Source of the DNA: Lactobacillus xujianguonis
GTDB taxonomy: Bacteria > Bacillota > Bacilli > Lactobacillales > Lactobacillaceae
DNA: 45,820 nucleotides
Direction of reading: 5' to 3'
NCBI RefSeq assembly: GCF_004009905.1
Contig: NZ_ML136887.1
Span: forward strand, 1-45,820
The notes below the pieces were generated by a model, which was not told where the DNA came from, ran no database searches, and was given only the letters and a program-made list of their open reading frames with translations. Of this stretch, positions 1 through 9,054 are shown piece by piece. Position 1 is the first letter of the stretch. Every line of letters starts with the position of its first letter. A program made the position numbers and the translations under genes.

Positions 1-138
1 ATTATAAAACTAAGCTTACAAAAATTATAGATTTGCAGGCTTATTTGTCATACTTTCGTTTAAAAATAAATCGACACAATTTTAATTAAGTCGTTAAATT
101 ATACAAAATAATAAAGCAAAACATACGATGATGCTTGA

Positions 139-621
139 CTTTACGTAGAAAAAGAAGTAGCGATTATTTTTTATTAAATATTCATAAGCTATTTAGATGA
201 AATGGTAAATTTGATTTAACACGGTGGTGCTTCGCCCATTAAATAAGTAATTGAAACTCCTGAATCTGATCGAAACAAGGTAAATACTGTTTTTTGTATT
301 AAATATAGATGCCTTCAAATATTTAAGAAGGAATTCGCTAAAGCAAATATGGCTGATTCATACTGGGAAGATGCCAATAATTTATCATTTATGAAGCATG
401 CTAATGCATACGTAGCACAGCTCATTGCTCTTTATCAATTGGCTTTGACCGAATATATCAGGGCTAATAAGGATACTCTTGATGAAATACAAGCGAAAAT
501 GAAAGATACGGTATTACGTAACGCTATTGTGTGGAGTAACGCTTCGCCTCAAGATGTACCAAATGCTATGAAGCAGAATAACTTCACGCTGCATCCCATA
601 GTAACGCTGCCAGATCTGTAG
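139..621 (+). pseudogene. Decayed gene of unknown function, 3' part still open
   Basis: From 139 one frame reads sensible protein but is broken by TAA stops at 175, 217 and 244. It then stays open from 247 to the TAG at 619-621. The first usable ATG is at 349, giving 90 residues that begin MADSYWEDANNLSF. An AAGAAGGA sequence lies about 16 bases upstream, too far for a good ribosome binding site. The open part is mostly helical and polar, with no membrane segment or motif I recognise. The run of same-frame stops upstream suggests a decayed longer gene rather than an intact 90-residue one. Bases 1-138 are AT-rich and hold nothing I can identify. The 349-621 part could still be translated. Confidence 0.4.
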
Positions 622-707
622 GACACTGGCGGCATATAATAAGATATAAGGAATCAGCGCTAATGACGTTGGTCAACAAGGCTTCGAGCTAAGTTGATTC
701 AGGTTTT

Positions 708-739
708 AAGCATCATGCACTTATGTGTGTGATGCTTTT
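708..739 (+). terminator. Rho-independent terminator
   Basis: AAGCATCA pairs with TGATGCTT, with extra pairing between GCAC and GTGT, and T-rich DNA follows. It would end transcription coming from the decayed gene. The stretch 622-994 has no gene. Besides this hairpin and the promoter/hairpin at 863-944, it holds an 11-base direct repeat (AGCGCTAATGA at 656-666 and 785-795) of unknown meaning. Confidence 0.65.
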
Positions 740-862
740 CTCATTTTTATAGGAAGTTAGAGCAAGAGAGGATAGTCAAGATTGAGCGCTAATGAAAAAT
801 CCCAGTCTTGTTGATATGAGGCTAGAATTTTTATGTTGCATGAATCGCATAATGTTTATTGG

Positions 863-944
863 TATAATTTATATGTTTATTAAGTCGTATATAGTGTAGC
901 TGGCTCCGGCAATCTCCTTGGTTGAGGTTGGTGGGGCTGTTTTT
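863..944 (+). promoter_or_regulatory. Possible promoter and terminator-like leader before the KAP NTPase gene
   Basis: A perfect TATAAT lies at 863-868, without a clear -35 at the usual distance. About 35 bases further on, 903-939 can fold into a hairpin: CAATCTC pairs with GAGGTTG, and an outer stem with G-U pairs joins GGCTCCG to TGGGGCTG. T5 follows at 940-944. This could be an attenuator, a short independent RNA or a fortuitous structure. It lies about 50 bases before the gene start at 995. Confidence 0.3.
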
Positions 945-994
945 GTGATGTGGAATATTCCAAATTAAAATTAACGTGAGTAGAAAAGAAAAAT

Positions 995-3643
995 ATGAGT
1001 ATTAAGTATATAAAGTGTATTGCAAATTACTTTAAAGTTGCATTTTTTAAGATTCAGCCGATTACGGTCTCAGCTATATTAATATTTCTAAGTTCATATG
1101 TAAGTGGTAATGGATGGGTAAATAAGTGGCCCCGTAAGACAATACCTGACTTTCCATATTTTGGTATATTAAGCATTGTTTTGACTATTATAGTTTTGCT
1201 TTTTTGGATTGTTTCTACACACTTATTTTATTTAATGAAATTTTCCATAGTAAATGAAGTAGATACATTTTTAACCTCCTTGTTTATTATTTCTGCTACG
1301 GATATCTGGATTTTTAGTTTTTCAAATAATCAAGCTGAGTCAATTATGATGGCAATTACGCTTTTGACGGGTAGTATAATTTGTTGTCGAATTAAAAAAA
1401 TTTATGATACATCGATTTCAAATGAAATATTTGAATCTAATAAATTATCAAGTTCTTTAGTTGATTTACGTGATTTATATAATAAAAGTAATGTTACGCA
1501 AAATGAACATGGCGAAATTTTAGTGGATGAGAGAGAAGTAGATTATGATCTGTTCGATAGAAGAAATATTGTTAAACAATTAACAGAAGCTATGCAACAT
1601 CCAACTAGTAAACATTCATATGTTATAGGATTAACAGGTATATGGGGATCAGGAAAATCTACAATTCTTAACTTGGCTAAGAAAAAGATAAACAAAGATG
1701 CAAACTCTGTTGATTTATCACATACTAATAAATCTGATTTTGATCTATGGTTATTTGAATCTAAAGAAGAAATGATTAAAGGGATGTATAACTATTTCTT
1801 AACAGGATTAGGTATACAATATCGTTCTGCCTTAACTAATAAATTAATTACTAGTGCTGCAAAATTACTTGCAGGGATTTCAATAAATGGAATTGAGGCA
1901 TTATTTTTAGATCCTAATACATATCAAGATGTTTTCGAGTTGAAGGAAAAGTTAACTAATTATGTAAAGAGTGCGAATAAACATTATGTAATGTGTATTG
2001 AAAATCTAGATAGAGCTGATAATGAACAAGTAATTTTGATTTTAAAACTTATTAATTCGGTCTTCGACATACCTAATGTTACTTATGTTCTGCTTTATGA
2101 TAATGACAGACTAAATAAAGTATTGGAAAATACCGAAAGTTCAAATGTTTCATTTGCTGAAAAGGTAATAAATCAAGAGATTCAAATGCCAATTAGCATT
2201 GATTTGGACATTTGTAATACATGTCTGAACAATTTAAGAGATAGCTATGGAATGAACAATGGCTTTCAAGTAAGAGGAGAAGCTAAAGACTTTCAGAAAG
2301 TTCAAGAAAATATTGTATCGAATATCACAACCATACGAGATTTAAAAAGAATAATTAATTCGGTTTATACGATTTTAGCAAATAGGGATACACTGCGCTT
2401 ATATTTACCGGACGTAATTGCTATCCAATATATCCACTTCAAAAATCCTGAATTATATGAAAATATCAAAGATCACAAAAAACTATTAACTTGGACTCAA
2501 TCTCTTTATTTTAACAATCTTAATAATTTGACCACTGAAGACAGAAAGTATATTGAAGATCTTATTTCTAATAATAGACAATATGCAGATATGCTAAAAG
2601 TAATGTTTCCTGTCATAACTTATGTGACTCAAAATATTATTGAAGAATCATGTTATGGAAATTATAGTTCAAAAAGAGCAACAATAAATTCAGAAATGTT
2701 CTTTGACTGTTACTTTAATTTAGCAGAAAATGATAATACTGTTGAGAATAGTAAAGTAAAAAAGTTCATTGCTGAAGTCAATCAGATAGGAGAACAAAAA
2801 GGCAATAATATAAAAGACGATATAAATAAAGCCTGGGTAGCATTTATTACATCGATCAACACAGACAAAAACGAATTGCCGATTTCGGGACTATCAATGT
2901 TTACTGATAGAGATGATATTGTTTCTTCACAAATACGAAAAGTACTTTCTGAAGTAATTTTTGAATATGTTATCGATAATCGCCAACATAATGGATTTTA
3001 TTGGGAAGATTTTATATTTATTGTTTCTAATCTTATTAAGGAGGTTAACAAAGAAGATTTTAATGATTTTTTGGTAAGTGAATTTTCTAATAGGTATGAT
3101 TTGTTATATATTGTAAATAAAATTAATAGAGATATAAGTGAAAGTATAGGCAGCTTATCAGGAGATTTAATAAGAAATAGGAATACGATAGCTCAATTTC
3201 AATTACAGATGTACAAGGATATTATTGCTAAATCGGTAAATATCTTTGACGGGAACGGCTTTTATCAAAATGCCCCGCAACTTTATAATTTAATGCTCAA
3301 TAATAAATTGGTTCCTGAAAAGGTTAATGCTTATTTGAGTAAGACAGTTACTTCAAAAAGTATCTTTCGCTTTTTTGGATGTCTAATAACTAATGGAGAA
3401 AACTTTAAAACAATATATTATGAAATGTCTTCTGAAGAAATGGGTAAGATTGAAGATAAATTGAAATGTATTCCGGATTTAATTGAGATTTGTAAAGAAA
3501 CTGCTCCTAAAAATAAATCACAGAGAATAGTGCAGAAGGTAGTCAATGAGTATGTTGCATATAAAACCGAACTGTTAAAAAATAAAGATGCGAAGATTAA
3601 TAGAGTGGAAAAAGATAGACAAATCGATTATTGTGAATTGTAA
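995..3643 (+). CDS. Membrane-anchored KAP-family P-loop NTPase (possible defence gene)
   Basis: 882 residues. The N-terminal part has about four hydrophobic segments (near residues 22-38, 56-80, 90-108 and 117-133). A KAP-type P-loop domain follows, with Walker A GIWGSGKST at 215-223 and a Walker B block, ENLDR at 336-340, inside a stretch that begins with hydrophobic residues. The remaining ~450 residues are helical and unassigned. KAP NTPases are STAND-like ATPases, often membrane-attached in bacteria; some, such as PifA of plasmid F, exclude phages. The start has only a weak binding site (GAAAAGAAAA). The gene is more AT-rich than the downstream housekeeping genes and richer in AT-ending codons, and it sits beside a decayed gene, which fits horizontal acquisition. 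No partner gene is visible, so the defence role is inference. Family assignment is fairly sure; substrate is unknown. Confidence 0.75.
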   Translation: MSIKYIKCIANYFKVAFFKIQPITVSAILIFLSSYVSGNGWVNKWPRKTIPDFPYFGILSIVLTIIVLLFWIVSTHLFYLMKFSIVNEVDTFLTSLFIISATDIWIFSFSNNQAESIMMAITLLTGSIICCRIKKIYDTSISNEIFESNKLSSSLVDLRDLYNKSNVTQNEHGEILVDEREVDYDLFDRRNIVKQLTEAMQHPTSKHSYVIGLTGIWGSGKSTILNLAKKKINKDANSVDLSHTNKSDFDLWLFESKEEMIKGMYNYFLTGLGIQYRSALTNKLITSAAKLLAGISINGIEALFLDPNTYQDVFELKEKLTNYVKSANKHYVMCIENLDRADNEQVILILKLINSVFDIPNVTYVLLYDNDRLNKVLENTESSNVSFAEKVINQEIQMPISIDLDICNTCLNNLRDSYGMNNGFQVRGEAKDFQKVQENIVSNITTIRDLKRIINSVYTILANRDTLRLYLPDVIAIQYIHFKNPELYENIKDHKKLLTWTQSLYFNNLNNLTTEDRKYIEDLISNNRQYADMLKVMFPVITYVTQNIIEESCYGNYSSKRATINSEMFFDCYFNLAENDNTVENSKVKKFIAEVNQIGEQKGNNIKDDINKAWVAFITSINTDKNELPISGLSMFTDRDDIVSSQIRKVLSEVIFEYVIDNRQHNGFYWEDFIFIVSNLIKEVNKEDFNDFLVSEFSNRYDLLYIVNKINRDISESIGSLSGDLIRNRNTIAQFQLQMYKDIIAKSVNIFDGNGFYQNAPQLYNLMLNNKLVPEKVNAYLSKTVTSKSIFRFFGCLITNGENFKTIYYEMSSEEMGKIEDKLKCIPDLIEICKETAPKNKSQRIVQKVVNEYVAYKTELLKNKDAKINRVEKDRQIDYCEL

Positions 3644-3828
3644 TTTAATATTGTCTAAGTAATTTGTACATATAAAAGACAAAATGATAAGAATAATTGA
3701 TCAATAGCAATATTAATGCTATTTGATAGTGGATTTTTATAAATAGTTGTACCAAAACAGTAATTAGAAAATTGTAGAGTCGAAGTATCTTAAGTTTTCC
3801 TTATATATTTATCGCTTTAGAGTTAAAT

Positions 3829-3865
3829 AAGCACAGATGTCATAGTTTGGCAGCTGTGCTTTTTC
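3829..3865 (+). terminator. Rho-independent terminator after the KAP gene
   Basis: AAGCACAG pairs perfectly with CTGTGCTT (3854-3861) around a loop of about 17 bases, and a T-tract follows. It lies between the KAP gene and the sugar operon. The preceding 3644-3828 is AT-rich and shows nothing else. Confidence 0.7.
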
Positions 3866-3908
3866 TGTAGAAAGAATATGCATTATTTCTTTTGTTAAAA
3901 ATCAGTCC

Positions 3909-3959
3909 TTTACAAAATGGAACGTTCCAACTATACTATAACTATAGAAAGCGGTTACA
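3909..3959 (+). promoter_or_regulatory. Sugar-operon promoter with LacI-type operator and cre site
   Basis: TTTACA (3909-3914), a 17-base spacer and TATACT (3932-3937) form a good sigma-A promoter. The perfect 12-base palindrome TGGAACGTTCCA (3918-3929) fills the spacer and is the likely operator for the LacI-type repressor encoded two genes on. AGAAAGCGGTTACA (3946-3959) differs from the catabolite-responsive element consensus TGWAANCGNTNWCA only at the first base and lies just downstream of -10, where CcpA binding blocks transcription. Expected behaviour: local repression relieved by a sugar, plus glucose repression. Confidence 0.85.
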
Positions 3960-3981
3960 AGTAAAACGAAAGGAATAACAT

Positions 3982-6186
3982 ATGAATTATATTGTTAAAG
4001 GAAATACATATCGTTTTACCGTTATTACGAATTCATTAATTAGAGTTGAAGAAAGTTCGAATGGTCAATTTGAAGATCGACCTACAACTGCAATTCTAAA
4101 TCGTGATTTTGCTTCTCCGGAACCAGAGGTTCTTAAAAATCATAATGGACATGTGGTAGAGATAATTACTCCTGCCTTCCATCTCTATTATGATGGCGGA
4201 CAATTTTCACCAGAGAATTTATATGCAGATATTAAAGTAGCTCAAGCCCTCCATGTTAGTCGTTGGTATTTCGGTAATAAAAATGCTGAAGGAACTAACA
4301 ATTTAAAGGGTACTGCCCGTACTCTAGATAGAGCAGATGGACCTATTGATCTAGAAGATGGGATCATGTCTAAAGATGGTTATAGCTATTTAGATGATTC
4401 TAATTCCTTTATTTATGATGAAAAGGAAGACAAATATATTCCTCGTTCACAAGATCAAGTAGATGGCTATCTCTTTACCTATGGTCATAATTATCAAGAA
4501 GAATTGAAAGATTTCTATTCTTTAACTGGTAAAACGCCATTGATTCCTCGGTTTGCCTTAGGAAACTGGTGGAGTCGCTACCATCCATATTCTCAAGAAG
4601 AATACATGGAATTAATTAAAAAGTTTGAAACTAAAAAGATTCCCATTAATGTGTCCGTAATCGATACTGATTGGCATCGTGAAGACATTCCAGCAAAATA
4701 TGGTTCTCCTTGGACTGGTTTCTCCTGGAATAAAGATTTATTCCCTGATCATGTTCGTTTGTTGCAGTGGCTGCATGAACACAACAAACATATAGCACTG
4801 AATATTCACCCAGCCGATGGTATTCGTGCCTTTGAAGATCAATATCCACTTGTTGCTAAAGATCTTGATTTGGATACTAAGAATGAAGAGCCTGCAGCAT
4901 TTGATTTGGCTAATACCAAATTTAGAAATGCATACTTTAAGGACGTTCTACATCCATTAGAAAAAGAAGGTATTGATTTTTGGTGGATAGATTGGCAACA
5001 AGGATTTTCAAAATCTAAGTCTAGTTTAGATCCTTTATGGTTACTAAATCACTATCAATATGAAGATATTAAGAAAGAAAAACCATATGCTGCTCTTATC
5101 CTAAGCAGATATGCTGGAATTGGTTCGCACCGTTATCCTTTAGGATTTTCTGGTGATACAGTAATCTCTTGGAATTCATTAGATTTCCAGCCTTACTTCA
5201 CGATTACGGCATCCAATATCGGTTACACCTGGTGGAGCCATGACATTGGCGGCCATATGCGTGGTAGCTATGATGGAGAATTGTCAACCAGATGGTTACA
5301 ATTTGGTGTATTTAGTCCAATTAATCGTTTGCATTCATCAAATAATATCTTTTCAGGGAAAGAACCTTGGAATTTCCGCTTAGATTATGAAAAAGCTCAA
5401 GAGAAATTCTTACGGTTACGTACCAAATTAGTGCCATTCTTAGACACAGCAAATTATCAAACAGCTGAAAATAGCGTTCCAATTGTTAAGCCACTTTATT
5501 ATGAATATCCTGAAAAGGATGAAGCATATCAAATCAAGAATGAATATATCTTTGGTTCAAACATGTTGGTTTCACCAATTACCCAGCCACATGATTCCGC
5601 AACTCAACTTGGACACAGCAAGACTTGGCTTCCTAAGGGACAATGGGTTGATTACTTCAATCATTTAGTTTACGAAGGCAACACTGTTCTTAAGACATAC
5701 CGCTCGATTGATGAAATGCCGGTATTCGTTAAGAAGGGCAGTTTAATTGTTACTAACCCTAACTACATGGAAGATATCGATAATCTACCAAAGAAACTAC
5801 AAGTTGCAGTTTTCCCAGGTCAAGATTGTAGTTATACATTAGTTGAACATCAAAAGGGTCACGTTGCTAAAACACAATTTGATTGGAACGAGCAACAAAG
5901 AAAACTCGTCTGGAAGGTTGCAGGCGATACAGAAATTATTCCAGCAGATCGAGAAATCGAAGTAAAAGTAGTGCAATACAAGTTAGACGATGTTTTCAAC
6001 AAAGCATATCAAGTATTGCAAAAGGCCAAGATCTCATTCGATGTAAAACAAGAAATTTATCAAAAGTTTGTCGCAAAAGATTATAGCTATGGTGATTTCA
6101 TTAATTACTTGAATAACTTACAAGATGCAAATCTTCGTAGTGCAATGAGTGAACTTGCTTACGTCCGTGAGGCATACCATGAATAG
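3982..6186 (+). CDS. GH31 family alpha-glucosidase
   Basis: 734 residues, no signal peptide, so a cytoplasmic glycoside hydrolase. It has an N-terminal beta-sandwich, a (beta/alpha)8 barrel from about residue 190, and C-terminal beta domains. The likely nucleophile is D337 in WWIDWQQG and the acid/base is D392 in GFSGDT, matching the retaining double-displacement pair of GH31. WWSHDIGGH follows, as in intracellular alpha-glucosidases. Lactobacillus GH31 enzymes act on short gluco-oligosaccharides such as maltose, isomaltose, nigerose or kojibiose; the exact linkage cannot be read from sequence, and alpha-xylosidase is an alternative. GAAAGGA precedes the ATG. It is the first gene of the operon with the repressor and sugar-binding protein and overlaps the repressor by 8 bases. 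Confidence 0.85.
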   Translation: MNYIVKGNTYRFTVITNSLIRVEESSNGQFEDRPTTAILNRDFASPEPEVLKNHNGHVVEIITPAFHLYYDGGQFSPENLYADIKVAQALHVSRWYFGNKNAEGTNNLKGTARTLDRADGPIDLEDGIMSKDGYSYLDDSNSFIYDEKEDKYIPRSQDQVDGYLFTYGHNYQEELKDFYSLTGKTPLIPRFALGNWWSRYHPYSQEEYMELIKKFETKKIPINVSVIDTDWHREDIPAKYGSPWTGFSWNKDLFPDHVRLLQWLHEHNKHIALNIHPADGIRAFEDQYPLVAKDLDLDTKNEEPAAFDLANTKFRNAYFKDVLHPLEKEGIDFWWIDWQQGFSKSKSSLDPLWLLNHYQYEDIKKEKPYAALILSRYAGIGSHRYPLGFSGDTVISWNSLDFQPYFTITASNIGYTWWSHDIGGHMRGSYDGELSTRWLQFGVFSPINRLHSSNNIFSGKEPWNFRLDYEKAQEKFLRLRTKLVPFLDTANYQTAENSVPIVKPLYYEYPEKDEAYQIKNEYIFGSNMLVSPITQPHDSATQLGHSKTWLPKGQWVDYFNHLVYEGNTVLKTYRSIDEMPVFVKKGSLIVTNPNYMEDIDNLPKKLQVAVFPGQDCSYTLVEHQKGHVAKTQFDWNEQQRKLVWKVAGDTEIIPADREIEVKVVQYKLDDVFNKAYQVLQKAKISFDVKQEIYQKFVAKDYSYGDFINYLNNLQDANLRSAMSELAYVREAYHE

Positions 6187-7168
6187 AAAGCCGACAATGA
6201 ACGATGTTGCTAGGGTAGCTGGAGTTGGTCGTGGCACGGTATCTAATTATATTAATGGCCGAAAAATTAAAGAAGAAAATCGACAAAAAGTAGATAAGGC
6301 CATAAAAGAATTAGGTTACATTCCTAATTTACAGGCTAGAGAACTAAAGACCTCGACTAATTCTGAGATTGTTTTTATCGTTCCAACTAACTGGACTTCA
6401 TTCTTCTCTGAAATGATTTTTTACATGCAAGAGGAATTGAGCCGACATCATTACAAAATGATTCTAGAGAACTCACATAGTAGCCCTCAGGAAGAAAAGG
6501 AAATATTACGTATGGCTGCCTTAAATCAAGTGGCTGGAGTAATTACTATGTCATATTCCGATTTTTATAATTTTACCGATTTTAGTGAAAATTTGAATTT
6601 AGTTTCGATTGAACGACAAGTTTCACCAGAAGTGCCGCTGATTTCTAGTGATAACAAAGGTGGTGGTATTTTAGCAGCTAAACAATTATTGAAAATGCAA
6701 AGAAAACACTTATTGTTACTGAGTCGAGAAACGCATCATCATACTGGGACTGATTTAAGAGCTGAAGCGTTTAGCAAGTATTTAACTGATAAAGGTATTA
6801 AGTTTAAGCGCTTCAGAGCTTCGTTAGAACCAAGTTATCGGCAAGAAATATTTAATTATCTAGAAAAAGAAGGGAAATCTTTAGATGGTATTTTTGCCGT
6901 AACTGATGAGTATGGAATGATTGCACAACGAGCATTAGCTCAGATAAATCCAAAATTATTAGAGCAGATAGAGATAATTGGATTTGATGGAGCGCATACT
7001 TCACAATCTTCGCCATTATTTTTGGATACTATTCAACAGCCGATTAAAGATCTTGTAAAAGAAGCTGTTCACATTCTTTTGAAGAAAATTAATGGAGAAA
7101 CAGTTGAGAATAATTATCGCAAAATTCTGCCAGTAACTTTCGTGAAAGCAGAAAGGGATTTATTTTAA
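6179..7168 (+). CDS. LacI-family transcriptional repressor
   Basis: 329 residues from the ATG at 6179, chosen because GTGAGG ends 6 bases before it; an earlier in-frame ATG at 6149 lacks this. The N-terminal helix-turn-helix reads TMNDVARVAGVGRGTVSNYI, followed by a hinge-helix region ending NLQARELKT. A periplasmic-binding-protein-like sensor domain fills the rest (FAVTDEYGM and IIGFDGA are typical blocks). Its start overlaps the end of the GH31 gene, so the two are co-translated. The most likely operator is the palindrome at 3918-3929, making this an autoregulator of the sugar operon. The inducer is probably an alpha-glucoside, inferred from the neighbours. Confidence 0.9.
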   Translation: MNRKPTMNDVARVAGVGRGTVSNYINGRKIKEENRQKVDKAIKELGYIPNLQARELKTSTNSEIVFIVPTNWTSFFSEMIFYMQEELSRHHYKMILENSHSSPQEEKEILRMAALNQVAGVITMSYSDFYNFTDFSENLNLVSIERQVSPEVPLISSDNKGGGILAAKQLLKMQRKHLLLLSRETHHHTGTDLRAEAFSKYLTDKGIKFKRFRASLEPSYRQEIFNYLEKEGKSLDGIFAVTDEYGMIAQRALAQINPKLLEQIEIIGFDGAHTSQSSPLFLDTIQQPIKDLVKEAVHILLKKINGETVENNYRKILPVTFVKAERDLF

Positions 7169-7183
7169 TAAGGAGTAAATATT

Positions 7184-8401
7184 ATGAGTATGTGGAAAAA
7201 ATTATTGATGGTAAGTACAGTTGCATTAACTGCAGTAACACTTGGAGCCTGTGGAAATAACCAAAGTTCTACTAGTTCTTCAAATAATAGTAATAAGCCA
7301 TTAACCCTTTGGGTAGCTACTGATTATGTTCCATGGTATAAAACTTCAGTTAAGGAATTTGAAAAGAAGCACCCAAACATTAAAGTAAAGGTAGCTCCAA
7401 GTCCTAACGGTACTGCCAATGCCAAGACAGATGTTGGTAAAGACCCAACTAAAGCAGCTGATGTATTTGCAGTGCCACATGATCAATTAGGACAAATGGC
7501 AAGTTCTGGATACATTAACCCAGTTTCACCCAAAGATACCCAAAATATTAAGAATAATGATATTGCAGTGGCATACAAGGCTGCTTCTTGGAAAGGTAAA
7601 GTGTACGGTTATCCATATACTTCAGATATTAACTTCTTGTATTACAACAAGTCTAAGTTGTCAGCTAACGATGTCAAAGATTGGGACACTTTGACTAAGA
7701 AAGGCGTTGTAGCAACTGACTTCTCAAATGCATATAACATTTGGCCAATTATGTTCTCAGCAGGTACAAAGTTATTTGGTGATAACGGCGAAGATGTAAA
7801 GGGCTCAACTATGGATAGTCAAGATGGTGTAAATGGCTTGAAATGGGTAGCTGCTCAAAAAGATAATAAAGGCGTAATGCAAACTTCTAATGCATTGAAC
7901 CAATTAAAGTTGAACCATGCACAAGCAATTCTTGATGGACCATGGGATGCAACTAACATTCGTAGAATTTTAGGTAAAAACTTTGCTGTAGCTCCATTCC
8001 CTAAGGCAACTGTTGGCGGTAAGCAAGTACAAATGAAGGCATTCTTGGGTATTGGTTGTTTTGCAATTAACTCACGTACTAAGAATCCTAAAGGCGCTGC
8101 AGAATTGGCTAACTTCTTAACAAGTAAGGAACAACAATTAGTAGTTCATAAGAAGACTGGTGAAACTCCTGTTAATAAAGCAGCGGAACAAACCCCAGCT
8201 GTTAAGAATGATGAAGTTGCAGATGCTGTTATGACTATGTCACAACCAAGTCACTCAGTAATTATGCCAAAATTACCACAAATCACTGTATTCTGGAATG
8301 AATCAGCTCCATTATTAAGTGGTGTATACGACCACAAAGTTAAGCCTGATCAATACAGAGCTAAATTAGCTAAACTTCAAAAAGATATTTCTAAGAAATA
8401 G
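7184..8401 (+). CDS. MalE-like sugar-binding lipoprotein of an ABC transporter
   Basis: 405 residues. A lipoprotein signal peptide is clear: charged MSMWKK, a hydrophobic core, then lipobox LGAC with the lipidated Cys at residue 23, followed by a Ser/Asn-rich linker. The mature part begins TLWVATDYVPW and matches maltose/maltodextrin-type extracellular binding proteins. AAGGAG precedes the ATG, and the gene starts 15 bases after the repressor stop, so it is the third operon gene. Unusually, no permease or ATPase genes follow; a terminator comes next. It must dock on a transporter encoded elsewhere, or remain from a larger operon. The ligand is probably an oligosaccharide cut by the GH31 enzyme. 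Confidence 0.85.
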   Translation: MSMWKKLLMVSTVALTAVTLGACGNNQSSTSSSNNSNKPLTLWVATDYVPWYKTSVKEFEKKHPNIKVKVAPSPNGTANAKTDVGKDPTKAADVFAVPHDQLGQMASSGYINPVSPKDTQNIKNNDIAVAYKAASWKGKVYGYPYTSDINFLYYNKSKLSANDVKDWDTLTKKGVVATDFSNAYNIWPIMFSAGTKLFGDNGEDVKGSTMDSQDGVNGLKWVAAQKDNKGVMQTSNALNQLKLNHAQAILDGPWDATNIRRILGKNFAVAPFPKATVGGKQVQMKAFLGIGCFAINSRTKNPKGAAELANFLTSKEQQLVVHKKTGETPVNKAAEQTPAVKNDEVADAVMTMSQPSHSVIMPKLPQITVFWNESAPLLSGVYDHKVKPDQYRAKLAKLQKDISKK

Positions 8402-8423
8402 AACATAAAGCAAAATAATAATG

Positions 8424-8453
8424 AAGACATCCTGTTGAAGGATGCCTTTTTTA
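8424..8453 (+). terminator. Terminator of the GH31 sugar operon
   Basis: GACATCCT and AGGATGCC form a short stem around GTTGA, followed by TTTTTT (8447-8452). It ends the three-gene operon before any transporter permease gene. Confidence 0.7.
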
Positions 8454-8527
8454 TGCATGAAATTTCTCTCACTCATACCAGTTTGATCAGGTTTATACTG
8501 AAGATAAGTAGTAATAAGGAGAAAAAC

Positions 8528-9025
8528 ATGAAGATCAAAAGAATTTTAGCTTTTTTGGCAGGGATGTTAATTGCTATTTCAGCAGGTTGGATAACTAATC
8601 AACCTGAGCAAGTAGGTGCATCTATTTTTCAAAAGACCGCAGTGCCTAAGAATTTCTGCAGCACTTGGTATAGTTGCTGGGGTAACGGGAAGGTTCAGCC
8701 CTTCAAGATTACACGCACTGAAATTAATTTAGCCGGCTGTACTGATGGCGGGGCAAGAGTCTACAAATATACTAAATGAGCATATAATGCCAAAGGCAGT
8801 TCGCACCTATTGATTAGGACTAAAGGCAATAGAATGTGGATATGCGCCCCACACGGTCAGACATCAACTGCGTACGTCACTAATAGCCGTAAAAATCTCT
8901 ATGTATTTGTCACTACTTGGCCGAATACGTATTCCAAGAGTAAATCCGCAGCCAGAAAAAACTATAAAGCCGATAGTAGCATGAGCAGAAGAGGTAAGCT
9001 TTCTAAGCTGGTTTGGGGTAATTAG
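8528..9025 (+). pseudogene. Secreted protein gene interrupted by an in-frame TGA
   Basis: AAGGAG precedes the ATG at 8528. The first 83 codons start with a signal peptide (MKIKRILAFLAGMLIAISAG) and give a small cysteine-containing mature part (FCSTWYSC, AGCTDGGARV). Codon 84 is TGA (8777-8779). Without any shift the same frame continues AYNAKGSSHLLIRTKGNRMW and stays open to the TAG at 9023-9025, so the original product was about 165 residues. The downstream half is basic and polar and matches the same secreted-protein style (WICAPHGQ). I do not recognise the family; a small extracellular or bacteriocin-like protein is possible. An 83-residue truncated form could still be made and exported. 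Confidence 0.7.
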
Positions 9026-9054
9026 TTGAAGGAGCTGAACTGTCTGTTAAACAA

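Noticed and set aside
4646..4849. Minus-strand open frame inside the GH31 gene
   Set aside because: It lies wholly inside a well-supported gene, has no binding site and has random composition; many similar antisense frames (for example 15035-15619 in pepN) were dropped for the same reason.
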